Part shown: positions 7,821 through 17,773 of the stretch, in pieces
Layout of the letters: each line of letters starts with the position of its first letter
How positions within the stretch are numbered: the stretch's first letter is position 1
Assembly: GCF_014229645.1 (NCBI RefSeq)
Contig: NZ_JAATOD010000001.1
Span: 558,001-622,000, forward strand
Length of the DNA: 64,000 bases
Reading direction: 5' to 3'
Source: Listeria swaminathanii
Lineage (GTDB): Bacteria > Bacillota > Bacilli > Lactobacillales > Listeriaceae
Program-made: the position numbers and the translations under genes
Notes under the pieces: generated by a model
Database searches by the model: none
What the model saw: only the letters and a program-made list of their open reading frames with translations
Told to the model about the DNA's origin: nothing

Positions 7821-10800
7821 ATGCGAAATAGAAAAACAATGGATGGAAACACGGCCGCAGCTTATATTTCTTATGCATTTACAGAAGTTGCAGCAATCTA
7901 TCCGATTACCCCTTCCTCCACCATGGCTGAACTCGTGGACGAATGGTCATCAAAGAGCAAGAAAAATTTATTTAATGAACCTGTAAAAGTAGTAGAAATG
8001 CAGTCCGAAGCAGGAGCAGCAGGAACAGTTCACGGATCACTTCAAGCAGGCGCGCTAACTAGTACCTATACAGCGAGCCAAGGTTTACTTTTAATGATTC
8101 CGAATATGTACAAAATTGCCGGCGAACTATTACCAACTGTTTTCCATGTTTCCGCAAGAACAATTTCGGCAGCCTCGCTGAATATTTTTGGTGACCATAG
8201 TGACGTGATGGCAGCGCGCCAAACAGGATTTGCAATGTTAGCAGAAGGTTCCGTCCAAGAAGTTATGGACTTATCCGCCGTTGCTCATTTGGCCTCACTA
8301 AAAGGAAGTTTGCCATTTTTAAACTTTTTTGACGGCTTCCGGACGAGCCACGAATTGCAAAAAATCGAAGTACTCGAATACGATGAATTAGAAAATTTAC
8401 TCGACAAAGAGGCGTTGCAACAATTTAGAAATCGTGCAATGACGCCAAACAATCCTAAAACATTAGGTTCGAACCAAAACCCGGATATCTTTTTCCAACA
8501 AAGAGAAACCGTGAACCGCTATTACGAGGAAATTCCCGGTATCGTGCAAAACTACATGCAAGAAATTAATCAGCTTCGTGGCACAGATTACGATTTAGTA
8601 AATTATTATGGTGCAGAAGATGCGACGGATGTTATTGTCGCAATGGGCTCCGTGACACCAGTCATCGAGCAAGTCATTGATTACTTAACAACCCAAGGGA
8701 AAAAAGTCGGCTTGCTAAATATTCGCTTATATCGTCCTTTCCCAGCAGAAAACTTTTTAGCAAAACTGCCGAAAACAGTAGAACGTGTGGCTGTTTTAGA
8801 CCGGACGAAAGAGCCTGGATCAGGCGGGGAACCACTTTTACTCGACGTGCAAAGTGTACTGTATGATAGTGAGACTCGTCCACTAGTTATTGGCGGTAGA
8901 TATGGCTTAGGTTCAAAAGATGTTACACCAGACCAGATTCTCGGTGTTTATTCGCACCTAATGACCGAAAAACCAAAACCGCGCTTTACGATGGGGATTA
9001 CAGATGATATTACGAATCTATCTATCGAAAATGATGGACCAAGTGACCTCACTTCTGAAAAAACATTCCAATGCAAATTCTGGGGCTTCGGCTCGGACGG
9101 AACAGTTGGCGCGAATAAAGCTGCAATTAAAATTATTGGTGATAACACCGATTTATATGCACAAGGCTACTTTTCCTACGATTCGAAAAAATCAGGCGGG
9201 CTAACCGTTTCGCATTTACGCTTTGGAGAAAAACGGATTCGCTCAGCCTATCTAATCCAACAAGCAGATTTCGTTTCCTGCTCTACCTCGGCCTATTTAC
9301 GTTCGTATGATTTGTTAAAAGGTTTAAAACCGGGTGGAACATTCTTGCTTAATACCATTTGGGAAGGCGAGCAGTTAGAACGCCATTTACCAGCTGCAAT
9401 GCGCGAATATATTGCGAAAAATAATATCCAATTTTATACATTAAATGCGATGAGAATTGCTGGGGAAGCAGGACTTGGTAGAAGAATTAATACCGTCATG
9501 CAAACCGCCTTTTTCCAAGTGACTGACATTTTACCGTTCGAAAAAGCACTGGCTGACTTAAAAGAATCGGCTATCGCGACTTACGGGAAAAAAGATATGG
9601 CAGTTGCGGAGAAAAATATTCTCGCAATGGATCAAACCGTTGCTAATTTGCATAAAGTAGAAGTTCCTGAAAGTTGGGCAAACCCAGTTGTCACAGCCGA
9701 AACAACTGTAACGGCCGAAAAACCAGCTTACATCCAAAATATTCTTGAACCTGTGAACCGTTTAGAAGGCGACAATTTGACCGTTGGCGATTTAATTTCT
9801 AATGGAATGGTCAGTGGTGCTTATCCTCCGGGAACAGCGGCTTACGAAAAACGCGGGATTGCTCTCGAAGTTCCCGAATGGATTTCTGAAAACTGTACGA
9901 TGTGTAATGAATGTGCCTTTGTATGTCCACATGCAGCGATTCGTCCAATTTTAACGGATGAGGAAGAAATGGAATCCGCTCCAGATGGCTTTATGACACG
10001 TGAAATGCGTGGAAAAGATGGTCTTCGTTACCGCATCCAAGTTTCGCCAATGGACTGTACTGGTTGTAATTTATGTGCGGAAACATGTCCGGCGAAAGAG
10101 AAAGCGCTCGTGATGAAACCATTTGAAGAAGTGGCTGCCAAAGAAAATCCGAATTGGTCCTTCGCAATTAATGTCAAACCGAAGAAAAATCCGGGCAAGA
10201 AAAATACTGTTCCAGGTAGCCAATTTGAACAACCTTTACTGGAATTCTCCGGAGCTTGTGCTGGTTGTGGTGAAACACCATATGTTAAATTATTAACGCA
10301 AATGTTTGGCGACCGGATGATGATTGCGAATGCGACTGGCTGTTCCTCGATTTGGGGCGCATCAGCACCAGCAACGCCGTATACCGTCAATGATAAAGGA
10401 CACGGTCCGGCTTGGGGGAATTCGCTTTTAGAAGACAATGCGGAATATGGTTACGGTATGTATTTAGCCAACCAAACGATGCGAAAAGCTTTAAACAATA
10501 AAGTGACACAAGCGCTTGCGGAAGAATCAATTTCAGAGACTTTACGTGAAGCTTTGGTCGACTGGCAAACGCAAATGGATGTTTCAGAAGATACGCGCGA
10601 ACGAGCAGAAGTATTACAACTTGCACTGCTTAGTGAGATGGAAGGCAATGCGGCACTCGAATCGATTTACAATGACCGGGAATTATTTATTAAACGTTCG
10701 CAGTGGATGCTTGGTGGCGATGGCTGGGCTTATGATATTGGCTTTGGCGGAATTGACCACGTGTTAGCATCAGGTGAAGACGTAAATATTTTCGTGATGG

Positions 10801-11471
10801 ATAATGAAGTTTACTCGAACACAGGTGGTCAGTCGTCGAAAGCAACACCAACTGCAGCGATTGCTAAATTTGCTTCGGGCGGAAAATCTGTCGGCAAAAA
10901 AGACCTTGGTATTATGGCGATGAGTTATGGAAATATCTATGTTGCCCAAATTGCGATGGGAGCGAATAAACGCCAAACCTTAAAAGCAATTGAAGAAGCA
11001 GAGGCATATCCAGGGCCATCTTTAATTATCGCTTATACGCCGTGTATTAATCACGGTATTTCAAGCGGGATGAAAACGATGCTGAGCGAAACCCAAAAAG
11101 CAGTAGAATGCGGCTATTGGAGCTTATATCGCTACAATCCAGCGCTAGAAGAAAAAGGAAAGAATCCAATGACGATGGACTACAAAAAAGTCGATTTCGA
11201 TCAATTTGAAGATTTCCTCAAACGCGAAACACGCTATTCTGCGCTATATAAGGCAAATCCAGAAGTAGCAACAAAACTATCCGAGAAAACCCGTTTAGAT
11301 GCTGAAAAACGCTTTAAACGTTACGCTACGATGGCAGGGCTTGATTTAGAAAAGATATTAAAGAAAAAAGAAGTCACAGAAGAAGTGGCAAAAGCGCCGG
11401 TTGATGATGAACGAGCAGCAAGAAAAGCGGCTCGGGAAGCAAGAAGATTAGCGCGCGAACAAGGTAAATAA
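7821..11471 (+). CDS. nifJ: pyruvate:flavodoxin (ferredoxin) oxidoreductase
   Basis: A protein of about 1216 residues, the full length of single-chain PFOR/NifJ. It oxidises pyruvate with CoA to acetyl-CoA and CO2 and reduces flavodoxin or ferredoxin. In order: the pyrimidine-binding domain (GNTAAAYISYAFTEVAAIYP, YPITPSS), the CoA-contacting domain, the gamma domain, two 4Fe-4S ferredoxin motifs (CTMCNECAFVCP and CTGCNLCAETCP), and the TPP domain with its own cluster cysteines (CAGCGE) and the GDGWAYDIGF...DNEVYSNTGGQ pyrophosphate/Mg site. A GTG at 7809 could add four residues; I prefer ATG at 7821, but neither has a strong ribosome binding site. The C-terminus is a lysine/arginine-rich tail. 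Confidence 0.93.
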   Translation: MRNRKTMDGNTAAAYISYAFTEVAAIYPITPSSTMAELVDEWSSKSKKNLFNEPVKVVEMQSEAGAAGTVHGSLQAGALTSTYTASQGLLLMIPNMYKIAGELLPTVFHVSARTISAASLNIFGDHSDVMAARQTGFAMLAEGSVQEVMDLSAVAHLASLKGSLPFLNFFDGFRTSHELQKIEVLEYDELENLLDKEALQQFRNRAMTPNNPKTLGSNQNPDIFFQQRETVNRYYEEIPGIVQNYMQEINQLRGTDYDLVNYYGAEDATDVIVAMGSVTPVIEQVIDYLTTQGKKVGLLNIRLYRPFPAENFLAKLPKTVERVAVLDRTKEPGSGGEPLLLDVQSVLYDSETRPLVIGGRYGLGSKDVTPDQILGVYSHLMTEKPKPRFTMGITDDITNLSIENDGPSDLTSEKTFQCKFWGFGSDGTVGANKAAIKIIGDNTDLYAQGYFSYDSKKSGGLTVSHLRFGEKRIRSAYLIQQADFVSCSTSAYLRSYDLLKGLKPGGTFLLNTIWEGEQLERHLPAAMREYIAKNNIQFYTLNAMRIAGEAGLGRRINTVMQTAFFQVTDILPFEKALADLKESAIATYGKKDMAVAEKNILAMDQTVANLHKVEVPESWANPVVTAETTVTAEKPAYIQNILEPVNRLEGDNLTVGDLISNGMVSGAYPPGTAAYEKRGIALEVPEWISENCTMCNECAFVCPHAAIRPILTDEEEMESAPDGFMTREMRGKDGLRYRIQVSPMDCTGCNLCAETCPAKEKALVMKPFEEVAAKENPNWSFAINVKPKKNPGKKNTVPGSQFEQPLLEFSGACAGCGETPYVKLLTQMFGDRMMIANATGCSSIWGASAPATPYTVNDKGHGPAWGNSLLEDNAEYGYGMYLANQTMRKALNNKVTQALAEESISETLREALVDWQTQMDVSEDTRERAEVLQLALLSEMEGNAALESIYNDRELFIKRSQWMLGGDGWAYDIGFGGIDHVLASGEDVNIFVMDNEVYSNTGGQSSKATPTAAIAKFASGGKSVGKKDLGIMAMSYGNIYVAQIAMGANKRQTLKAIEEAEAYPGPSLIIAYTPCINHGISSGMKTMLSETQKAVECGYWSLYRYNPALEEKGKNPMTMDYKKVDFDQFEDFLKRETRYSALYKANPEVATKLSEKTRLDAEKRFKRYATMAGLDLEKILKKKEVTEEVAKAPVDDERAARKAAREARRLAREQGK

Positions 11472-11508
11472 AAAGAAGGTCCAGAACTGTCTGGACCTTC
11501 TTTTTTGC
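11471..11508 (+). terminator. intrinsic terminator after nifJ
   Basis: AGAAGGTCCAGA and TCTGGACCTTCT form a perfect stem followed by T-rich sequence. Confidence 0.88.
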
Positions 11509-11718
11509 TTTTAATCTGTGGGAATCAAAAGCGATGTGGGAATGAATAGATATTCTCTTATGAATGTTATTAAGAAATAACTACTATTTAAATATAACTT
11601 TTTTTCGGAGAAGATGCACTAGGAAAATTAAGGCTTCTGTAGCTAATGAAGTGGCAGTGGTTGCAGCCCAACCCATTTGCTACTTGTGAAAGTTTTATGA
11701 CAATTCGAAACACTATCA

Positions 11719-13680
11719 TTATCGATTTTCATGAAGTAAACCATTACGATAAGCATCAAGCAGTAATTTTAAATCCTCCGCCTGCTCATTGAGTTTGGCG
11801 CCGATGTCGGTATCTCTTACGCGTTTACGATTAATTTCCATCTCGATGACTTGACGTGTCGAGAGGATATCAGTTTCATTTTTAATCGCATCATCTTTCG
11901 TTGTAAATGGTTGATGACTCACTAATTGCAATCCATAACTGTTAAATAGCAATGTATAACCAGCTAAACTCGTTTCTTTATGATAGGCTTTTGCAAATCC
12001 GCCATCAATCACAAGCATTTTCCCGTCAGCTTTAATCGGACTTTCGCCTTTACCTTCTTTGACAGGAGTATGTCCATTAATAATATGCCCACATTCGCCA
12101 TCAAGCCCAAATTCTTCTAAGATCTGCTTGCAAATGGACGCATCATTACGTAATTTATAGTAGGGATTTTTTTCCTCGGTGTGGGTTTCTTTTTCCGCAA
12201 CAAAATAACGTTCAAAGGTCGTCATTTCACTTTTTCCAAATAACGAAGAAATTGCGCCAGTCCATAAATACCAAACGATATCGCAAGCGTATTTCTTCTC
12301 TTTCGTTCCGGGAGGGCGGACGTAGGCTTCGCGCGTTAGTATTTCAAATTGTTCTAAAAGCTCTCGGCCGGCATAGTTTTCCCCGCGCAATTTCATCTCC
12401 ATAAAAGTCCCATCCTCATGAAGCGGAATGCAGCCATGATAAAGCAAATTGCCGTTATAAGTCAAAAACATACTTCCTTTTGAGTATAAAAATTGCACAT
12501 GTTTTTGCAGCCGGCGACAATTTTTAAAAGCAGCAGTAATTTTTTCAATAAGCTCTTTCTCTGCGCTAGTAAGGGTGTACGGATTTTCTGGATCAATCGT
12601 TGGGAAATGTGTATCTAGTAGCGCGTAATCGTGGCCTTTTAACCGAATGGTGCCATTTTGATAATCAATAAAATCAAGGAGCAAGCGGTGATCCATCTCA
12701 AATTCTTTCCGGCGACGAATAATTTCACCTTCCAATTTAAACTGGATAATCGAAATAGCTTTGTGCATCCGCGCAATTTGAGTGATTTCAGCATTGCTAT
12801 AGTCGATATTATCCTCATTTTTAGGCTGGAAATACGTACAAGGATCATCTTTATACACTTCATCAGCAAAAAGGGCGAGCGGACGGAGCGAGATGCCGTA
12901 ACTATCTTCTAAAATATCTAAATTCAAATAACGAGCAGAAATTCGAATAACATTTGCCGCACAAACGCGGGAACCACTAGCAGCTCCCATCCACAAAATA
13001 TCATGGTTGCCCCACTGGAAATCGAGCGAATGATAATGCATCAATGTATCCATAATTTTGTCAGGATAAGGCCCACGATCATAAACATCACCAACAATGT
13101 GCAAATGATCGACAACTAATTGTTGAATAAGCCGCGAGAGGGCACTAATAAATTCCTCCGCACGACCAAGCGAAATAATATGCTGTAAAATTTCTTCATA
13201 GTAAAGCCGTTTGTCATCTTCATTGTAGTTTTCGTGCAGTAACTCTTCTAATATGTAAGCAAAATCTTCTGGCATCGCTTTTCTCACTTTGGAACGAGTA
13301 TATTTAGAAGCAACATACTGGCACAACTCAATCAAACGAAAAAGGGTCGTCCGATACCAAGCATGCAAATCCTCCGTTTCACTAGCAATTAAATCCATTT
13401 TTTCTTCTGGATAGTAAATCAACGTACTAAGGGAATTTATCTCTGCATCATTTAGCTCTGTACCAAAAATATCACGAATTTTCCGCTTCACAACACCAGA
13501 ACCATTACGTAACACTTGTTCAAAAGCACTATATTCTCCGTGAACATCACTTAAAAAATGTTCCGTTCCTTTGGGAAGATTCATAATTGCTTCGAGGTTG
13601 ATAATTTCTGTGGCAGTCTTCGCTATAGTCGGATATTCTTTTGCTAACAATTGTAAATATTTCATATCAGTAGTTTTCAC
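11719..13680 (-). CDS. fbp: fructose-1,6-bisphosphatase class III
   Basis: The 653-residue protein is a class III (Firmicutes) fructose-1,6-bisphosphatase, the gluconeogenic enzyme that hydrolyses fructose 1,6-bisphosphate to fructose 6-phosphate. It carries the calcineurin-like metallophosphatase blocks: [44 protein letters not shown] and, near the end, [41 protein letters not shown]. subtilis Fbp is about 670 residues. The GTG at 13680 follows AGGAGG with 9-bp spacing. A sigma-A promoter lies just upstream and the gene is monocistronic. Confidence 0.95.
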   Translation of the reverse strand: MKTTDMKYLQLLAKEYPTIAKTATEIINLEAIMNLPKGTEHFLSDVHGEYSAFEQVLRNGSGVVKRKIRDIFGTELNDAEINSLSTLIYYPEEKMDLIASETEDLHAWYRTTLFRLIELCQYVASKYTRSKVRKAMPEDFAYILEELLHENYNEDDKRLYYEEILQHIISLGRAEEFISALSRLIQQLVVDHLHIVGDVYDRGPYPDKIMDTLMHYHSLDFQWGNHDILWMGAASGSRVCAANVIRISARYLNLDILEDSYGISLRPLALFADEVYKDDPCTYFQPKNEDNIDYSNAEITQIARMHKAISIIQFKLEGEIIRRRKEFEMDHRLLLDFIDYQNGTIRLKGHDYALLDTHFPTIDPENPYTLTSAEKELIEKITAAFKNCRRLQKHVQFLYSKGSMFLTYNGNLLYHGCIPLHEDGTFMEMKLRGENYAGRELLEQFEILTREAYVRPPGTKEKKYACDIVWYLWTGAISSLFGKSEMTTFERYFVAEKETHTEEKNPYYKLRNDASICKQILEEFGLDGECGHIINGHTPVKEGKGESPIKADGKMLVIDGGFAKAYHKETSLAGYTLLFNSYGLQLVSHQPFTTKDDAIKNETDILSTRQVIEMEINRKRVRDTDIGAKLNEQAEDLKLLLDAYRNGLLHENR

Positions 13681-13712
13681 TAGACGATGCCTCCTTTTTA
13701 ATTGGTATAGCT

Positions 13713-13741
13713 ATTATATTTCTTAAAAGATAGTAAGGCAA
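13713..13741 (-). promoter_or_regulatory. sigma-A promoter of fbp
   Basis: On the minus strand TTGCCT (13741-13736) and TATAAT (13718-13713) are separated by 17 bp, just upstream of the fbp ribosome binding site. Confidence 0.72.
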
Positions 13742-13761
13742 ACGTTTTGTTTTATTATTGG

Positions 13762-13797
13762 TCTATACAAAAAAGACGAGCCGTGGCCCGCCTTAGA
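13762..13797 (-). terminator. intrinsic terminator after AEC permease gene
   Basis: On the minus strand AGGCGGGC and GCTCGTCT (with G-U pairs) form a stem around CACG, followed by TTTTTT. It begins at the stop codon of the permease gene. Confidence 0.7.
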
Positions 13798-14704
13798 AAA
13801 CTGGATGAAGAAAATAGAGCACAATTGGTAAAGTGATAATACTTAAAACCGTACTAATAAAAGTGGCACTAGAAACTAAATCAGGTTTTGTATCAAATTG
13901 AACAGCCATTAAAGTTGTATTGGCTGCAGTTGGCATCGCTGCCAGCAAAATCATAATTTGTTTTGTCATTTCATCCACTGGAAGAACAAGCGTTAGCCCG
14001 AAAGCGATAATCGGGGCAATGAGCAATTTTAGAACTAAAGCAATCCCAACTTTCGTAAGCTCAATTCGTCGAAAGGAAATAACCGCCAATTGCATTCCAA
14101 GCACAATCATAATCGTTGGAATAGCGGCATCGCCAACTAGTTTTACGCAAGTCATCAAAGCGGATGGAAGCGAAACATGAAGCAATTGCAGCGTGAGCCC
14201 TAGCAAAGCCCCGTAAGCAATTGGCATTCGAACAACGCGTTTCATCACCGTTTTCATGCCATTTGCATCTTTACTTCCTTTGGCGGCAAAATAAACGCCA
14301 ATCGTGCTCATCGCAAGTTGTTGCAGTACCATCAAAACAACCGCAATATCAAGCCCCACAGCCCCAAAGACGAGCAGTACAACAGGCGTCCCGTAGTTCC
14401 CATTATTCATAAACGCACTAGCCAAAATGAGCGCACAACGATCTTGCAAATTATAACCAAGCAAAAAACTAATCAAACTAACCAGCAAAATCAAACTCAA
14501 GCAAAGCGCAAAAATATAAATCGCCAAATAAACATAATCCATCGTAAGCGGATTCGTATAAAAGGTATTAAATGCAAGAAACGGCGACATCAAGTAAAGC
14601 GTGAGTTTAGATAAATTGGGAATATCAAATTTTAACGTTTTCTGTCCAACAAACCCAATCGCAAAAATCCCAAAAACCGGCAATAAAATAAGAAGAAACT
14701 CCAT
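13793..14704 (-). CDS. AEC family (auxin efflux carrier-type) permease
   Basis: A 303-residue, very hydrophobic protein with about ten membrane helices. It matches the AEC (PIN/MleP-like) transporter family through the overall pattern, including NNGNYGTPVVLLVFG and the C-terminal AAMPTAANTTLMAVQFD block. Family members move malate, malonate and other carboxylates; the substrate cannot be read from the sequence. The ATG at 14704 is preceded by AGGGTG. It is separated from fbp by its own terminator, and 800 bp without a clear gene lie on its other side. Confidence 0.85.
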   Translation of the reverse strand: MEFLLILLPVFGIFAIGFVGQKTLKFDIPNLSKLTLYLMSPFLAFNTFYTNPLTMDYVYLAIYIFALCLSLILLVSLISFLLGYNLQDRCALILASAFMNNGNYGTPVVLLVFGAVGLDIAVVLMVLQQLAMSTIGVYFAAKGSKDANGMKTVMKRVVRMPIAYGALLGLTLQLLHVSLPSALMTCVKLVGDAAIPTIMIVLGMQLAVISFRRIELTKVGIALVLKLLIAPIIAFGLTLVLPVDEMTKQIMILLAAMPTAANTTLMAVQFDTKPDLVSSATFISTVLSIITLPIVLYFLHPVF

Positions 14705-15509
14705 AGCAACACCCTTTTCTATGTATATTGTAGCTTATTGTACCACAAATGAAAAAAAACGAAGCAATAAAAGGCTTTATGGCGCGCCTGATTAGTCTCA
14801 TTAGATACATAATGTGGTTTTGGAGACCAAGTCGCAATTTCAGCTTCGAACTTAGTAGATTATAAATCTAGCTTCAATTGATAGTTAAAATAGACCAACT
14901 ACAATCAAAAAATTACCCAATTGATTAATTTCTCGTTGTTAGTATTAACTTTAAATCTAAAGAAGTGTTTTATTTGCAGGCTTTCCAGGCGCTAACGCTA
15001 GTGTGTTAAAGGAGCAGAATTAGAATTTAAAGTGGCATTTTAGCTACCGGAAAAAGCTAATTTGCCTCAAAAAGTGCTAATTAAGTAGTGAATTTAGATA
15101 TAAATATTGTCTATTTCACTAATTAGACACCGAAAAGTCATAGTTTAGACACATAAACGGATGAATTGGTCTTTTTTTAGTATTAGAAATAAGGAAAAGT
15201 CAATTATAATAAGTATATTGGACAATAAACAAGGCGGTGTTATAAGCGATTAGAGCCAATTTAGTTTATTGAAAAATAACTGGAGATAACATGGATTAAC
15301 TTTACGAAGCTAAAAAGTAATAAATGAAATCTCCCAAAAAAAGCTTACACGACTGAAAAAGTGGGAAAAAGAGAAGTAATAGGCAATTTACCTACTCCAA
15401 ACCACCAAAAACATACTAAAACCTATTTCATTAAAACATACTAACTAAATAAAAACAGTTATCTGGAAAATTTACTTTAGATGAAATACGCACAGGAGAG
15501 GAACTGTTC
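14705..15509. other. 800-bp gene-free AT-rich stretch with decayed-looking sequence
   Basis: No convincing gene is seen on either strand. The segment holds scattered short frames, for example at about 14970-15025 a coding-like run (LFAGFPGANASVLKEQN) without start or ribosome binding site. It also holds an inverted repeat, TGTCTA/TAGACA, at 15108-15129, and a further TTTAGACAC at about 15143-15151. Lying beside an IS3 OrfA-like gene, it may be remains of a mobile element, but no matching pair of ends or target duplication is clear. Confidence 0.45.
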
Positions 15510-15788
15510 ATGCCTACTAAAAAATATACCGAAAAATTCAAAATCAGCCTAGCTTACTTACACTATAAAGGAACACCTAAACAAACATTATGTGATGATT
15601 TTGGCGTTTCGATTGCATCTCTTTCTAGATGGATTAAAGGATATGATGTAACAGAGGTAGATATAAACGAAGCAGCTAATATTTTACAAATGTACGAACT
15701 AAAAAAACAAAAAGCAAAATTAGAAGCCGAGGTAGTTGCTCTTACAAAAGCAATCAAACTTTTCAATTCGGATTTTAATGCAGTTTAA
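15510..15788 (+). CDS. solitary IS3 OrfA-like helix-turn-helix protein
   Basis: The 92-residue protein looks like the OrfA (transposase N-terminal HTH) of IS3-type elements. KYTEKFKISLAYLHYKG is followed by a helix-turn-helix (TLCDDFGVSIASLSRWIKG, residues about 30-50) and a C-terminal leucine-zipper-like helix (YELKKQKAKLEAEVVALTKAIKLF). It is complete, with AGGAGAGG before its ATG and its own terminator. No OrfB (DDE integrase) frame follows and no slippery sequence is apparent, so it cannot transpose by itself. It may be an IS relic or a retained DNA-binding protein. Confidence 0.75.
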   Translation: MPTKKYTEKFKISLAYLHYKGTPKQTLCDDFGVSIASLSRWIKGYDVTEVDINEAANILQMYELKKQKAKLEAEVVALTKAIKLFNSDFNAV

Positions 15789-15795
15789 TAACCGA

Positions 15796-15836
15796 CAAAG
15801 ACTACTCAAAGTAAACTAAGTGAGTAGTCTTTTTTA
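15796..15836 (+). terminator. intrinsic terminator after OrfA-like gene
   Basis: AAGACTACTCA and TGAGTAGTCTT form a perfect 11-bp stem followed by TTTTT. Confidence 0.85.
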
Positions 15837-15985
15837 TCGCCAATGTGACATTTTTGTAAGTTTCATTTTAAAAGTAAAAGCGTTAAACTACTAAAGTGAA
15901 TATGCCAGAATAGCAAAAGTCGCTTCTTCCAAGAATAACAACTTATATTTTTAGAAATTGGAATTCTGTATGAAGGAGGAGGAAC

Positions 15986-16876
15986 ATGGTTGCTTACGGG
16001 GAATTAATTCGAGAAGTACGGCTTTCTAAAGGCTTAACGCAAAAAGAAGTCTATACCGGAATTATTTCGAAATCCTATGCCATAGGTTTTGAAAAAGGCA
16101 AACATGATATTACATTAGGGCTATTTGAAGAAATTTTAAAACGGGTGATGTTAAGCTCGGATGAATTTTTCTTTATGAATCGGGGGTTCTCTCTAGCCGA
16201 GGAAGATAATTTTTGGTACAAATTTGCCCAAGCGGCGAACCAAAAAGATCTGACAGAATTAGAAACATTACACGATGCTATTTTACAGCAAAAAGGGGAG
16301 CGAGCCACTCTTAGAGAAGCAATCGTTCACTCAAGAATCGAAATTAATAAACAGTTACTTCTAAATAATAAATTTGATGTTAGTATCGTTTCCGATGAAG
16401 ACAAAGCAGTTATCCAAACCTATTTGTGGAAAGTCCAATCCTGGACGCTAGAAGAAATCCGAATTTTTGCGAACTCGGTCGATTATTTTGAGGAAGATGT
16501 GCAGATTTACTTTTTCCAATTAGTTTTAAAATCCATCGAAAAATACAAACATTACGATCGCGGCAAAAAAGTATTTTCGACACTTTTGACGAATATTACA
16601 GAAGAATTAATTGCCCGAAACCAATTGGATTATGCCACACAATTATTAGAAATACTATATGAGCTATCGGCTTCGCATGACTGTGCTTTTTACCGAATTA
16701 TGCACAATTATTATCAAGGCTTGATTTGGATGAAAAGCGAGCAGATCGAACAAGGATTACACCAATCCCAAAGAGCCGTCCAAATTTTAAATGAACTTAA
16801 TTACGAACCCCTCGCGATTCTTTACCAAACTTTACTCACGCAGTTTTTAGAAAAAGAGCAGATTCCAATATCGTAA
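15986..16876 (+). CDS. Rgg/GadR/MutR-family transcriptional regulator
   Basis: A 296-residue protein with an N-terminal XRE-type helix-turn-helix (GELIREVRLSKGLTQKEVYTGIISKSYAIGFEKGKHDITLGLFEEIL, residues 5-50). A long helical C-terminal domain follows, with the tetratricopeptide-like layout typical of the Rgg/RNPP group. Such regulators often respond to short exported peptides. I saw no credible peptide gene next to it. A strong GGAGGAGG lies before ATG 15986. The gene downstream begins after a terminator, so the neighbouring 17.1-18.8 kb operon is a possible but unproven target. Confidence 0.82.
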   Translation: MVAYGELIREVRLSKGLTQKEVYTGIISKSYAIGFEKGKHDITLGLFEEILKRVMLSSDEFFFMNRGFSLAEEDNFWYKFAQAANQKDLTELETLHDAILQQKGERATLREAIVHSRIEINKQLLLNNKFDVSIVSDEDKAVIQTYLWKVQSWTLEEIRIFANSVDYFEEDVQIYFFQLVLKSIEKYKHYDRGKKVFSTLLTNITEELIARNQLDYATQLLEILYELSASHDCAFYRIMHNYYQGLIWMKSEQIEQGLHQSQRAVQILNELNYEPLAILYQTLLTQFLEKEQIPIS

Positions 16877-16944
16877 AGCGAAAACAGGTGCTCCACAAAT
16901 TATCTATAAATGTTTTCATAGGCAATTCAAAAGTCCATTTATCC

Positions 16945-16994
16945 AATAAAAACTTCTTAAATGCAGCTAGTATTTAAGAAGTTTTATTTTTTTG
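16945..16994 (+). terminator. intrinsic terminator after Rgg-type gene
   Basis: AAAACTTCTTAAAT pairs with ATTTAAGAAGTTTT around a nine-base loop and is followed by T-rich sequence. Confidence 0.8.
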
Positions 16995-17094
16995 GTCTTA
17001 TATATATGACCTAATGATTTTTACGGCGCGAATGTTGTAATATTTGGAATGTACTAATTTTCACATGTGTGTAATGAAAGGAGTGAATTGCATT

Positions 17095-17751
17095 TTGACA
17101 GGGCAATACCAGTTAGTGCTTCAAGATCAATATGATCCTAGAAGTGGCCAATTAATCAAAAAAGAAATAATTCCCACTAAAAACTTAGTAGAAGAACTCA
17201 CTTCCTATATGTTATGCATAAAAAATCAAACAGAGTACGGAAATTTTATCAAATGGTATGAACGTGAAATTCGTAAAATAATTAAAGAGCATCCCGAGCA
17301 ACATTTTATTATTAAGATTTCTTTTCAACAATTATATTTCCGAGAAACAATGCTCTTATTAGAAAACTTAAAAGCATTTAGCAAGCAAATAACGATTGAA
17401 TTGATGGGGGATAGCCAAATAAGCGCGAGTGAAAGAGCACATTTTTCCGCAGATGACAGTGATGCTTTCCTAAAAGGAAGATTGAAAATGCTGAAAAAAT
17501 GGCATTATTTTATTTCCAAGCATATTGAAACTGGCGCTATGGAACAAACACTTATTTTCACGCCTTACATCGATGAATTAAAATACAGTTTAAAAAAAGA
17601 GTCAAAACTACTTGATAATCAAACAGAATTAGCATTTTTTCTATCTTTTTGGAAAAGTTGGGCTAAGCTTCGGTGTGTCCATTTCGTTGTAATTGTTGAT
17701 GAAGTATCAACTGATTTTCCAGAAGAAGTAAATATACGCTGTGAAATGTAG
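17095..17751 (+). CDS. hypothetical protein, possible degenerate EAL-domain protein
   Basis: About 218 residues from the TTG at 17095, which follows AAAGGAG at 17077-17083; upstream in-frame starts at 17044 (TTG) or 17065 (ATG) are possible. There is no signal peptide or membrane helix. The opening YQLVLQDQYDPRSGQLIKKE resembles the first strand of EAL phosphodiesterases (YQPIVDLxTGxxxGxE). IIKISFQQLYFRETMLLLENL...ITIELMGD resembles their N-L-S-x-x-Q-L...L-E-I-T-E block. The E-A-L and D-D-F-G catalytic motifs are absent, so it would be non-catalytic if related. It precedes the LPKTG wall protein by 22 bp, forming an operon. Confidence 0.55.
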   Translation: MTGQYQLVLQDQYDPRSGQLIKKEIIPTKNLVEELTSYMLCIKNQTEYGNFIKWYEREIRKIIKEHPEQHFIIKISFQQLYFRETMLLLENLKAFSKQITIELMGDSQISASERAHFSADDSDAFLKGRLKMLKKWHYFISKHIETGAMEQTLIFTPYIDELKYSLKKESKLLDNQTELAFFLSFWKSWAKLRCVHFVVIVDEVSTDFPEEVNIRCEM

Positions 17752-17773
17752 AAGAAAATAGGAGGAATTACCC

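Noticed and set aside
11564..11688. Small plus-strand frame (MLLRNNYYLN...) between nifJ and fbp
   Set aside because: No ribosome binding site, not similar to anything recognised, and AT-rich DNA gives such frames by chance.
15960..16005. Short minus-strand frame (MFLLLHTEFQFLKI) upstream of the Rgg-type gene, considered as a pheromone peptide
   Set aside because: It is the complement of the Rgg ribosome binding site region, has no ribosome binding site of its own and no cleavage-site features.
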